Below are positions 44,713 to 52,924 of a stretch of 64,000 bases of DNA, in pieces (the first letter of the stretch is position 1; the number at the start of each line of letters is the position of its first letter). Both the position numbers and the translations under genes were made by a program. The DNA is taken from NCBI RefSeq assembly GCF_017356035.1, contig NZ_JAFIQX010000003.1, forward strand, positions 496,001 through 560,000, written 5' to 3'. Under the pieces are notes generated by a model that was given only the letters and a program-made list of their open reading frames with translations, was not told the DNA's origin and made no database searches. This DNA is from Longitalea luteola (GTDB taxonomy: Bacteria; Bacteroidota; Bacteroidia; Chitinophagales; Chitinophagaceae).

Positions 44713-45957
44713 ATGATTCGTTTTTCACCACCTTATATTGATGAGGATATCATTAAAGAAGTTACTGGCATTTTACAAAGCGGATGGCTTACTACTGGTC
44801 CTGCAACCAGACAGCTTGAAAAGGAAACGGCTTTGTTTTGCCATGTTGAGCATGCACTTGCGGTAAATTCAGCAACATCAGGTATGATACTTATGCTGCA
44901 TTGGTATGGTGTTACCGAAGGTGATGAAGTGATCGTTCCGGCCTATACATATTGTGCTACTGCGCTGGCTGTAATGCATGTAGGCGCCAAACCGGTAATG
45001 GTAGATGTGGGCAGGGATTTTAATATTGACTGCCAGAAAATAAAAGAAGCAATTACGGAAAGAACAAAAGCCATTATTGCCGTTGATTTTGCGGGCTGGC
45101 CTTGCGATTTTGATGGCATATACAGCATTGTGAAAGACGAAAAAGTTAAAAAGAAGTTTCGGCCTTCGTCTGCTGCACAGCGCCAGCTGGGAAGGATTAT
45201 GATCATGGACGATGCTGCTCATGCCCTGGGCGCCACCTATAAGAACAGGCCGATAGGTTCATGTGCCGATGTAACCGTTTTTTCATTACATGCGGTTAAG
45301 AATATTACATCAGCGGAAGGCGGCATTATAGCCCTCAACCTGCCTGCTCCTTTCGATAATGGGGAAGTGTATGCCACGCTTCGGCTGTGGAGCCTGAACG
45401 GCCAAACAAAAGATGCCTTTACAAAAACCAAAGCCGGCGCCTGGCAATATGATGTTATTTATCCCGGCTTTAAAATGAACATGCCCGATGTGCTGGCAGC
45501 CATTGCGCTGGCGCAGTTAAGAAAATATGAGAACCAGTTGCTGATCGAAAGAAAAAGAGTGTTCGATCATTATACGAAGGTGTTGTCGCAATACGACTGG
45601 GCTGTTTGTCCGCCGTACCACGAGGCAGGCTGCATTTCTTCGTACCATTTGTACCCGTTGCGCATTAAGTATATTAATGAGTTAGAACGGAACCGGATCA
45701 TTGAAGGTATTGCCGGCCGGTCTGTTGCCGTGAACGTGCATTTTACCCCATTGCCTATGCTTACCGTTTTCAGGGAGGCGGGATATCAGATAAAAGATTA
45801 TCCGGCGGCATATGAACTATACAGCAACGAAATCTCTCTCCCCATTTATCCGCAGTTGACGAATGAGGACTGTAAAACAGTAACCGACGCTGTTATTGAA
45901 GCTGTGCAGGAGCTGAATTCAGCTATTGCCCGAACCACAGCCACTGCTGTATTGTGA
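44713..45957 (+). CDS. DegT/DnrJ/EryC1-family aminotransferase (first copy)
   Basis: The 414-residue PLP enzyme has SGWLTTGPATRQLEKE (about 25-40), NSATSGM, IMDDAAHALGA (cofactor Asp) and the PLP lysine Lys196 in LHAVKNITSAEGG. It contains a longer insert (about 139-159, KVKKKFRPSSAAQRQ) before the Asp motif than the second copy at 46853. Family members aminate 4-keto or 3-keto nucleotide sugars. With two copies in the locus, one probably makes the bacillosamine-type sugar and the other a second amino sugar (inference). Confidence 0.92.
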   Translation: MIRFSPPYIDEDIIKEVTGILQSGWLTTGPATRQLEKETALFCHVEHALAVNSATSGMILMLHWYGVTEGDEVIVPAYTYCATALAVMHVGAKPVMVDVGRDFNIDCQKIKEAITERTKAIIAVDFAGWPCDFDGIYSIVKDEKVKKKFRPSSAAQRQLGRIMIMDDAAHALGATYKNRPIGSCADVTVFSLHAVKNITSAEGGIIALNLPAPFDNGEVYATLRLWSLNGQTKDAFTKTKAGAWQYDVIYPGFKMNMPDVLAAIALAQLRKYENQLLIERKRVFDHYTKVLSQYDWAVCPPYHEAGCISSYHLYPLRIKYINELERNRIIEGIAGRSVAVNVHFTPLPMLTVFREAGYQIKDYPAAYELYSNEISLPIYPQLTNEDCKTVTDAVIEAVQELNSAIARTTATAVL

Positions 45958-46011
45958 TGTATAATTAATATAAATACAAAGCGGGTATTAGTTGCATATT
46001 TACTATCTTGC

Positions 46012-46053
46012 GGCACCAAATTAAGTGTGTATTTAACATGACTGTTTGGTGCC
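46012..46053 (+). terminator. Hairpin upstream of the PglD-like gene
   Basis: GGCACCAAA (46012-46020) pairs with TTTGGTGCC (46045-46053) around a 24-nt loop. It lies in the 163-bp gap after the first aminotransferase. With no clear T-run it may be an attenuator or a processing site. Confidence 0.45.
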
Positions 46054-46120
46054 TTCGTTATATACCTAAACCCTGTATTGACGAAGGTTCATGACCTGCT
46101 TCCTTCGAGCCCAGAAATAT

Positions 46121-46762
46121 ATGTCGCACACCGATCGAATTATTTTATTTGGCGCCAGCGGACACGGAAAAGTGATCTGCGAAATACTGGAAGCCCAGGG
46201 CCGGATCCCCTTTGGATTTATTGATGATAATCCGCTTGTAACCTCGTTACTGGAATATCCCGTATTCAATACGTTGCAGCAGGCTGCAGGTACAGCCGCT
46301 GATCAATTTATCATTTCCATTGGCAATAACGGGATCCGAAAAACAATTGCTGCTACAAAATTGCATGGCATGCCATTTACTACTGCCATTCATCCTGCCG
46401 CGGTAATGTCACCGCGTTCTACCATAGGAGAAGGCACCGTAGTGATGGCGAATGTAACGGTGAATACGAATGCCACTATTGGTAGGCATGTCATACTGAA
46501 TACAAACTGTTGCATCGATCACGATTGCACAATTGAAGATCTTGTACATATTTCGCCCAACGCTGCGCTGGCAGGCAACGTAAGGGTGGGGGAAGGAACG
46601 CATATTGGTGCAGGCGCCGCGGTTATTCCGAATATTCGCATAGGTAAGTGGGTAACAATAGGTGCCGGAACGGTGGTCATTCGTGACATACCTGATCATG
46701 CAGTGGTGGTAGGTAATCCGGGGAAAGTAATAAAACTGAACGAACCCCAAAAACTGGTTTAA
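46121..46762 (+). CDS. PglD/NeuD-family sugar O/N-acetyltransferase
   Basis: The start at 46121 (MSHTDRIILFGASGHGKV) puts the fold at once in place; an ATG ten codons earlier (46091) is possible. The protein of about 213 residues has an N-terminal Rossmann-like domain (FGASGHGKVICEILE) and a left-handed beta-helix of hexapeptide repeats (about 90-200). It includes NTNCCIDHDCTIED, with the catalytic His, and ISPNAALAGNV. In the bacillosamine pathway PglD acetylates the 4-amino group of UDP-4-amino-sugar; NeuD acts on sialic acid. The adjacent PglE-like aminotransferase (91 bp downstream) favours the former. Confidence 0.92.
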   Translation: MSHTDRIILFGASGHGKVICEILEAQGRIPFGFIDDNPLVTSLLEYPVFNTLQQAAGTAADQFIISIGNNGIRKTIAATKLHGMPFTTAIHPAAVMSPRSTIGEGTVVMANVTVNTNATIGRHVILNTNCCIDHDCTIEDLVHISPNAALAGNVRVGEGTHIGAGAAVIPNIRIGKWVTIGAGTVVIRDIPDHAVVVGNPGKVIKLNEPQKLV

Positions 46763-46852
46763 CATTATGTTGCGGTTAATAATCCATTATTCTGTTCAGG
46801 AACTTGGATTGTCTGCAAAAGCATTATAATTTGCTCAAATAAGTCGCATTCA

Positions 46853-48025
46853 ATGAAAGAGAAAATTTGGTTGTCCTCGCCCCATATGGGAGAAAAGGAG
46901 ATGGGGTATGTTCAGGAAGCCTTTGCTACAAACTGGATAGCGCCCCTCGGACCCAATGTAAACGGACTGGAACATGACCTGGAAGTATTTTTAGGAAATA
47001 ATGTACATGTGGCAGCTTTGAGCTCCGGTACTGCAGCAATACATCTGGCATTGGTGATCCTGGGCATTAAGGCCGGTGATGAAGTGATCTGCCAGTCGAT
47101 GACCTTTTCTGCTTCAGCTAATCCCATCGTATACCAGGGTGCTTCACCTGTTTTTGTCGACAGTGAAGAAACTACCTGGAATATGTCGCCCGAATTTCTT
47201 GAACTGGCCATACAGGATCGCATTAAACATGGCAAAAAACCGAAAGCGATCATTGTAGTGCATTTATATGGAATGCCGGCAAAGATGGATGAGATCATGT
47301 CCATTGCACGCCGGTATGAGATCCCTGTAATTGAAGATGCGGCTGAAGCCCTTGGTTCCACCTATAAAGGCCGGGCCGCAGGTACTTTCGGTGATATCAG
47401 CATCCTTTCATTTAATGGTAACAAGATCATAACGACTTCAGGTGGTGGTGCGCTTATATCTGCTAACGTTGATTATGTGAAGCAGGCCCGTTTTCTGGCA
47501 ACCCAGGCCCGCGATCATGCGCCGCATTACCAGCATTCACATATTGGTTATAATTACCGTATGAGCAATGTGAGCGCGGGTATTGGCCGCGGTCAAATGG
47601 AAGTGTTGCCCCAGCGGATCGCACAACGCCGGTATAATTTCGATTACTATAAAAAGGCCCTGGGTGATATACATGGCATTGAGTTTATTGCCGACCCGGG
47701 GAAAGAATTTTATTCGAACCACTGGTTAACGACCATATTGGTTAACAGTGCGGCGTTTTCCAGAACCGATATTCAGAACGCTCTTCACGATGAAAATATC
47801 GAATGCAGGCCGTTGTGGAAGCCGATGCATCTGCAGCCGGTATTCCACCATGCATTATATTATGGTAATGGTGTAAGTGAACGTTTGTTCGATAAAGGAT
47901 TGTGTTTGCCTTCCGGCTCCAATTTAACAGAAGTTGAATTGGACAGGGTGGTTCTGCGTATAAGGGAAGTGGTGAATCTGAAAAAAACAATCAAAAATAT
48001 TGCTGGTGATCCAATTTCATTGTAA
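46853..48025 (+). CDS. PglE/LegC-type nucleotide-sugar aminotransferase (second copy)
   Basis: The 390-residue PLP enzyme begins IWLSSPHMGEKEMGYV, has FATNWIAPLGPNVNGLE (about 24-40), SSGTAAIHLAL, IEDAAEALGSTYKG and the PLP lysine Lys191 in SFNGNKIITTSGGG. GYNYRMSNVSAGIGRGQ is typical. This matches PglE/WbpE/LegC aminotransferases that aminate UDP-4-keto-6-deoxy-GlcNAc. It follows the PglD-like gene and precedes the PglF-like dehydratase, completing the set. Confidence 0.94.
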   Translation: MKEKIWLSSPHMGEKEMGYVQEAFATNWIAPLGPNVNGLEHDLEVFLGNNVHVAALSSGTAAIHLALVILGIKAGDEVICQSMTFSASANPIVYQGASPVFVDSEETTWNMSPEFLELAIQDRIKHGKKPKAIIVVHLYGMPAKMDEIMSIARRYEIPVIEDAAEALGSTYKGRAAGTFGDISILSFNGNKIITTSGGGALISANVDYVKQARFLATQARDHAPHYQHSHIGYNYRMSNVSAGIGRGQMEVLPQRIAQRRYNFDYYKKALGDIHGIEFIADPGKEFYSNHWLTTILVNSAAFSRTDIQNALHDENIECRPLWKPMHLQPVFHHALYYGNGVSERLFDKGLCLPSGSNLTEVELDRVVLRIREVVNLKKTIKNIAGDPISL

Positions 48026-48453
48026 CTTTCGCCTGATTTAAGTCAGTCTTTGGTTCCTGTGAATATCCTGCATATCTGAACTTGAAGTGAGTCTTTCCGA
48101 TAATTTCCAATAAATATCTGCAAAACAAGGATTCTAACGTCCTTATGCATCCGATCTATCCTTTGAAATGTCTTCCTTTTCAAATCCATCATTTCCACAT
48201 GTTAGCTTAATCTTCGATCGATCAATATCCTTGTGTAAATCCCTTTATATGTTGTTGGTTCAGTGTTAATCCTTTGAACTTCCTGCTATTTATTATCCAT
48301 TGTCTGTGTATTAGGTAACCCCCGATCCATATTTCCTGCGTAATATCCATTCCGCCGTGACCATCCTTTGCTTTTTGCTCATGGTTATTCCATTTTATTC
48401 CTGGAAAAATCCACGTTCGGAACAATCACATTGTAAAAATATTGGTCAATAGC
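48026..48453 (+). promoter_or_regulatory. 428-bp pyrimidine-rich region before the PglF-like gene
   Basis: No gene on the + strand. The motif ATCCTTTG occurs three times (about 48148, 48270, 48373), and ATATCC/ATTTCC words recur. No terminator is evident after the aminotransferase. It could be a long leader comparable to the one at 25213. An antisense frame of 67 codons (48222-48425) has no recognisable features. Confidence 0.35.
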
Positions 48454-50442
48454 ATGAAGCAGTTTCTTTCTTTCGCCCGGCCAGTACCCAGATGGGTTAT
48501 ATTAGTAATCGATCTGCTGATCACCGGTTTCTCCTTTACGTTATCCTATTTCGTCGTAAAGCAATTTGAGTTTTCCGAGATAATGCGCGGTCACTTTTTT
48601 GTATACACTCTGCTGTACTGCGCCATCTCCCTACCGGTATTTTATTTTATGCGCATACACACCGGCATGCTCCGCTTTTCAAATGTCTATGACGTAATGC
48701 GGATATCCCTGGCAGTATTGATCACCGGCGTTTTATACCCGCTTGCGGTAATATTTATAGTGAACCGCGAATACCATATCAATAGCCTGAACATTTCAGG
48801 CGTATTGCTGATAAACTTTTTTATCAGCTGCACCCTGCACATGATGTTGCGCTCTATGGTGCGTGGGTTCTATTATCTTGTAAAACAGAACGCCATCGTT
48901 TTAAAAGAGAATGTATTGATCTATGGCAGCAATACCGACGCCATGCTGGTAAAACAGGCTATTGAATCGAGCATCACCAATAAGTTTGTAATTGCCGGTT
49001 TCCTGGAAACCGATGTGAACAGGGCCAATGTAACCATTCAGCAAAAAAGAGTATACCATCTCAGGGAGCTGTCCCTGCTGAAGGCAAAAAAGAAGATCGA
49101 CAAGTTGATCCTGATGAACGAGCAGCTTGATAACAATGATAAAAAAGTAGTTATTGACAGATGTTTACAATTCGGTATTAAAGTACTTACTGTTCCTCCT
49201 TCCGATCAATGGATCTATGGTAAACTGAGCCTGAAGCAAATTCAGGAGTTGCGCATCGAAGATCTGTTGCAACGCGAGCCAATTATTATAAATAACGAAA
49301 AGATCTCAAGCGAACTTACCGGCAAAAGGATCCTCATCACCGGCGCTGCCGGATCCATTGGATCAGAGATCGTTCGCCAGGTATTATCGTTCAACCCCGA
49401 AATGGTCATCATGTGCGACCAGGCCGAGTCGCCGCTGCATGAGATTCAACTGGAAGTAGAAGAGAAGTTCCCTAAAGCTGATATCAAAATATTCATCGGC
49501 AACATTCGCGACCGCAACCGGATGCAGATACCATTCCGCGAGTTCCGTCCGCATTTCGTTTTCCATGCTGCAGCTTACAAGCATGTGCCCATGATGGAAA
49601 AACACCCGTCAGAAGCTATCCTTACAAACGTAATGGGAACAAAGATCATTGCCGATCTCTCTGTACTATACAACGTGCACAAGTTTGTGATGATCTCAAC
49701 CGATAAGGCGGTGAACCCAACGAATGTAATGGGTACTTCCAAACGGATTGCAGAGATGTATGTTCAATCGTTAAGCAGTGTAGCCGACAACCTGGTCGAT
49801 CAAACCATTATGGGACTGATCAACAGCGATAATAAAAATGGTGCGAACGGAAATACCAGGACCAAGTTCATCACCACCCGTTTTGGAAACGTGCTGGGGT
49901 CAAATGGTTCTGTGATCCCCCGCTTCCGGCAACAGATCCAGAATGGCGGTCCGGTTACTGTTACCCATCCTGAGATCACCCGCTATTTTATGACGATACC
50001 CGAAGCGGTACAGCTGGTAATGGAAGCAGCGATCATGGGTAAAGGCGCAGAGATATTTGTTTTCGATATGGGAAAACCGGTCAAGATCGTAGACCTGGCG
50101 TTGAAGATGATACGCCTGGCCGGTTTAACACCCGATGAAGATATCAAGATCGTTTATTCCGGCTTGCGTCCTGGCGAGAAGTTGTATGAAGAGCTGCTGA
50201 ATGCAGAGGAGAAAACCCTGCCTACCCACCACGAGAAGATCAAGATAGCTAAGATCATTCCCTGTTCGCATAAAGTAGTAAGAGATATAGAAGATCTGAT
50301 CAGCATGGGCCGGCTCGAGGATAATTACGGCATCGTTAAGAAGATGAAGGAGTTGGTCCCGGAATTCAAAAGCAAGAACTCACAGTACGAAAAACTCGAT
50401 TTACAACTTAATAAGGCCTTCACAGCAACGGCCGCCGATTGA
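48454..50442 (+). CDS. PglF/WbpM/CapD-type membrane UDP-GlcNAc 4,6-dehydratase
   Basis: I start it at ATG 48454 (MKQFLSFARPVPRW); a TTG four codons upstream is possible. The protein of about 662 residues has four N-terminal membrane segments (about 15-135), a CoA-binding-like Rossmann domain (NVLIYGSNTDAMLV) and a C-terminal SDR domain: TGAAGSIGSEIVRQ (about 296-309), HAAAYKHVPMMEKHP and STDKAVNPTNVMGTSKR. The Met in place of the usual SDR Tyr is the hallmark of the long PglF/WbpM class. Reaction: UDP-GlcNAc to UDP-4-keto-6-deoxy-GlcNAc. It supplies the PglE-like aminotransferase. Confidence 0.95.
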   Translation: MKQFLSFARPVPRWVILVIDLLITGFSFTLSYFVVKQFEFSEIMRGHFFVYTLLYCAISLPVFYFMRIHTGMLRFSNVYDVMRISLAVLITGVLYPLAVIFIVNREYHINSLNISGVLLINFFISCTLHMMLRSMVRGFYYLVKQNAIVLKENVLIYGSNTDAMLVKQAIESSITNKFVIAGFLETDVNRANVTIQQKRVYHLRELSLLKAKKKIDKLILMNEQLDNNDKKVVIDRCLQFGIKVLTVPPSDQWIYGKLSLKQIQELRIEDLLQREPIIINNEKISSELTGKRILITGAAGSIGSEIVRQVLSFNPEMVIMCDQAESPLHEIQLEVEEKFPKADIKIFIGNIRDRNRMQIPFREFRPHFVFHAAAYKHVPMMEKHPSEAILTNVMGTKIIADLSVLYNVHKFVMISTDKAVNPTNVMGTSKRIAEMYVQSLSSVADNLVDQTIMGLINSDNKNGANGNTRTKFITTRFGNVLGSNGSVIPRFRQQIQNGGPVTVTHPEITRYFMTIPEAVQLVMEAAIMGKGAEIFVFDMGKPVKIVDLALKMIRLAGLTPDEDIKIVYSGLRPGEKLYEELLNAEEKTLPTHHEKIKIAKIIPCSHKVVRDIEDLISMGRLEDNYGIVKKMKELVPEFKSKNSQYEKLDLQLNKAFTATAAD

Positions 50443-50455
50443 AACACCAACCACG

Positions 50456-50525
50456 CAGGCAGCAATCATAATATATCGAAGAGAACCCGCTGAGCAATGT
50501 ATTATCATGGTTGTTGCCTGTTTTT
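50456..50525 (+). terminator. Terminator after the PglF-like gene
   Basis: CAGGCAGCAATCATAATA (50456-50473) pairs with TATTATCATGGTTGTTGCCTG (50500-50520), with a few wobble/mismatch positions and one bulge, followed by TTTTT (50521-50525). It separates the main locus from the tandem deacetylases. Confidence 0.65.
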
Positions 50526-50640
50526 CCGGCAGCCTGCTACGCACCTGTCACTTATTCACTTCCACAGTATCCCTTACAACAGCCGGTTCCAGTTTCCCGC
50601 TTTCGCATTACATATATTTATCATTTAATAAATAGCAGTT

Positions 50641-51486
50641 ATGGTATATATAATAATACCAGTAATATTCCTGGTCATTATCTTCATGCTTATGTACCTG
50701 TATGCAGGTCCCTTTTTCAAAGGAATGCCTGTGCTGGTTTATCATAAGGTCAGCAGTACGAAGACGCCGGATTTTTTAACGGTTTCCAATAAGAATATGC
50801 GCGAGCAGCTTGCATATATTAACCGGAAGGGATACAACACCATCTTCATCAGCGATATGATCGATTATATTGAGAAGGGAACGCCATTACCGCCAAAACC
50901 GCTGATGATCACCTTCGATGACGGCTTCCGGGATAATTATAGCGATCTGTATCCCTTATTGAAGGAGTATAATTGCAAAGCCAACATTTTTATCGTTGCG
51001 GGTTTTGTGCAAACACCCGATAACCTGGGCCCAAGGGCCGAAGGAGAGTTTATGACGCTGGAAGAGGCCAAAACCGTTTGCAAGGATCATATTCAATTTG
51101 GTTTACATACCATGTATCACCGGCGATACGATAGAATGACGCTGGAGGAGATCGATGAAGACATGCGCGTTTCGAAAAAACGGCTCGACGACCTGGGAAT
51201 TCCTTATCAGCCATGTTTTGCGTATTCCTTTGCCGTTTATTTGAAAAATGACCCGGTGAAGCAAAAAGCCATGTTTGGCATTCTAAAAAAGCATGGGGTG
51301 CGATATGCATTTAAAACGGGTGACAGGCTGAACAAAATGCCCATGAGGAACATCAACCGGCTGCTGCTCAACCGGTCCACAATAAGCGGCACTTATTCTT
51401 TATTTAAATTTAAAATGACGCTGCTGGGTTTCATCAGGATCGTTCAACGTTTTGAACGGATCATGAAAGGGCATCCGGCTAATTGA
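50641..51486 (+). CDS. Membrane-anchored NodB polysaccharide deacetylase (first of tandem pair)
   Basis: The 281-residue protein has an N-terminal membrane helix (about 2-22) and a NodB domain facing the periplasm: VLVYHKVS, MITFDDGFRDNY with the Asp-Asp pair (about 97-98) and the His pair in GLHTMYHRRY. The usual Pro-Tyr-Gly motif is replaced by CFAYSFAVY. It is closely related to the next gene (16-bp gap). Known family role: metal-dependent removal of N- or O-acetyl groups from polysaccharide, here perhaps during export. Confidence 0.9.
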   Translation: MVYIIIPVIFLVIIFMLMYLYAGPFFKGMPVLVYHKVSSTKTPDFLTVSNKNMREQLAYINRKGYNTIFISDMIDYIEKGTPLPPKPLMITFDDGFRDNYSDLYPLLKEYNCKANIFIVAGFVQTPDNLGPRAEGEFMTLEEAKTVCKDHIQFGLHTMYHRRYDRMTLEEIDEDMRVSKKRLDDLGIPYQPCFAYSFAVYLKNDPVKQKAMFGILKKHGVRYAFKTGDRLNKMPMRNINRLLLNRSTISGTYSLFKFKMTLLGFIRIVQRFERIMKGHPAN

Positions 51487-51502
51487 CATACATATATATA
51501 TA

Positions 51503-52327
51503 ATGGTGTATTTAATTGCAGGTTTACTGGCAGTGGTTATAATTGCCTTTTTACTTTTTAAAATGGGATCGGCTTTTGGCGGCTTACCGGTATTGAACTA
51601 CCATAAAATTGGTACCGGCAAGCCCGATTTTTTGACCGTTACCACGGGCCAGCTGCGAGAACATTTCGACTACCTGAATAAAAAGGGCTACACAACCATT
51701 TTCATCAGCGATCTGCTGGCGCATATTGAACAGAAAAAGCCATTGCCTGCCCGGCCGGTAATGATCACGCTCGACGATGGGTACAGAGATAACTATAATA
51801 ACCTGTACCCACTTTTAAAAGAATATAATATTAAGGCAAACATTTTCCTGGTGGCCGGTTTTATTCAAGCACCGGATGATAAACAGGTAATGCCCAATCC
51901 CATGGGCGAATTCATGCTGGCTGAAGAAGCCATTGAAATGAGCAGGGACCAGGTTCAGTTCGGATTACATACCTATGCCCATGATAGTTATTCAAGATTG
52001 AGTTTGCCGGAAATTGAAGCCGATCTCAAAAGAACAAAGGACCGCCTGGCGGAATTGGGTATTCCGGTGCAGCCATGCCATGCCTATACTTTCGGTGCTT
52101 ACAATCAGCAAAATGATGATAAGCGCCTGGCTATGTTTGAATTGCTGAGGCAGCAGGGCATCCGGCTCGGTTTCCGGGTGAGTAACTGGGTAGATAAAAT
52201 GCCTGTGCGAAATAAATTCTTTGTTAGCCGCATTCACGTGAGCGGACTGTTCCCTTTCTGGAAGTTCAAAATTTGTGTGTGGGGTTACATCAAGATCTTT
52301 AACCGCCTGGAAAAAATAATGAAATAG
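51503..52327 (+). CDS. Membrane-anchored NodB polysaccharide deacetylase (second of tandem pair)
   Basis: The 274-residue paralogue of the upstream gene has the same layout: an N-terminal membrane helix (about 2-20), VLNYHKIG, MITLDDGYRDNYNNLYPLLKEY (shown in part) with the metal Asp pair, and GLHTYAHDSYSRL with the His pair. The third motif is CHAYTFGAY, closer to the usual YPYG. The C-terminus is basic with an amphipathic helix. It ends the locus: a strong terminator begins about 105 bp downstream. Confidence 0.9.
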   Translation: MVYLIAGLLAVVIIAFLLFKMGSAFGGLPVLNYHKIGTGKPDFLTVTTGQLREHFDYLNKKGYTTIFISDLLAHIEQKKPLPARPVMITLDDGYRDNYNNLYPLLKEYNIKANIFLVAGFIQAPDDKQVMPNPMGEFMLAEEAIEMSRDQVQFGLHTYAHDSYSRLSLPEIEADLKRTKDRLAELGIPVQPCHAYTFGAYNQQNDDKRLAMFELLRQQGIRLGFRVSNWVDKMPVRNKFFVSRIHVSGLFPFWKFKICVWGYIKIFNRLEKIMK

Positions 52328-52432
52328 CCAACGCTGCACGTCGTACACAAGGGTCACACTAAATTGTAAAAGCTACAATTAATAATTTTAGTGACCGTCG
52401 TCAGCTATTCTCCTTACAATATAATTAATTGC

Positions 52433-52483
52433 AAGGCCGACGCTGTCAGGAATGATCTGGCAGCGTCGGCCTTTTTCTTTTTC
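52433..52483 (+). terminator. Strong rho-independent terminator closing the exopolysaccharide locus
   Basis: AAGGCCGACGCTGTCA (52433-52448) pairs with TGGCAGCGTCGGCCTT (52458-52473) with a single wobble and a 9-nt loop, followed by a T-rich run to 52483. A weaker hairpin (CACTAAA/TTTAGTG, 52357-52393) precedes it. Confidence 0.9.
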
Positions 52484-52924
52484 TGCTGCTCGTTCTGCAT
52501 CATTGTATTACTCCCTGCGTCGTATTTTTGCTGTTCCCGGCCAATTGATGAAACGCTGTAATTTTCTGTTAGCCAGCTGTTTTCCACATTTTTATAAGCA
52601 TAAGTACCTAGCCTTTCATAGGGTGATATTCATAAGATGAATAGTATAAATCACCCGTAGATATACGAAATACTGCTGCTTTTTTAATTCTATTTTCTTA
52701 GCGCACACTTTTTTTAAGGGGCTGTTGTTTTATAGTATAAACTAACATGGAAGAGGGTTTGAAGAGATTGAATTGATTAAAAGTTGACTTCATATTTCAA
52801 TAGAAAAGATGTGTTTGACTTTAGTCTATTTTTTTATGATTCTTTAAATCAACCCTGTTTCAGGCATCATAATTGTTAGTTTAATCGTGAAACTACTCTT
52901 TAAGAAAAACGTAAAAATATCCCT
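52484..52924. other. 441-bp AT-rich region before the G8/PKD surface protein
   Basis: No coding feature stands out. TTTGACTTTAG and TTGACTTC words lie at 52790-52825, but there is no exact TANNTTTG box at a proper distance. It probably carries the promoter of the surface-protein gene. Confidence 0.35.

Noticed and set aside
48222-48425. 67-codon antisense frame in the leader before the PglF-like gene
   Set aside because: No recognisable domain, and it lies in a low-complexity pyrimidine-rich region.
50511-50747. 78-codon + strand frame before the first tandem deacetylase
   Set aside because: It overlaps both the terminator and the deacetylase N-terminus in another frame.
52452-52640. 62-codon + strand frame after the locus terminator
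   Set aside because: It begins inside the terminator stem and has no features of a protein.
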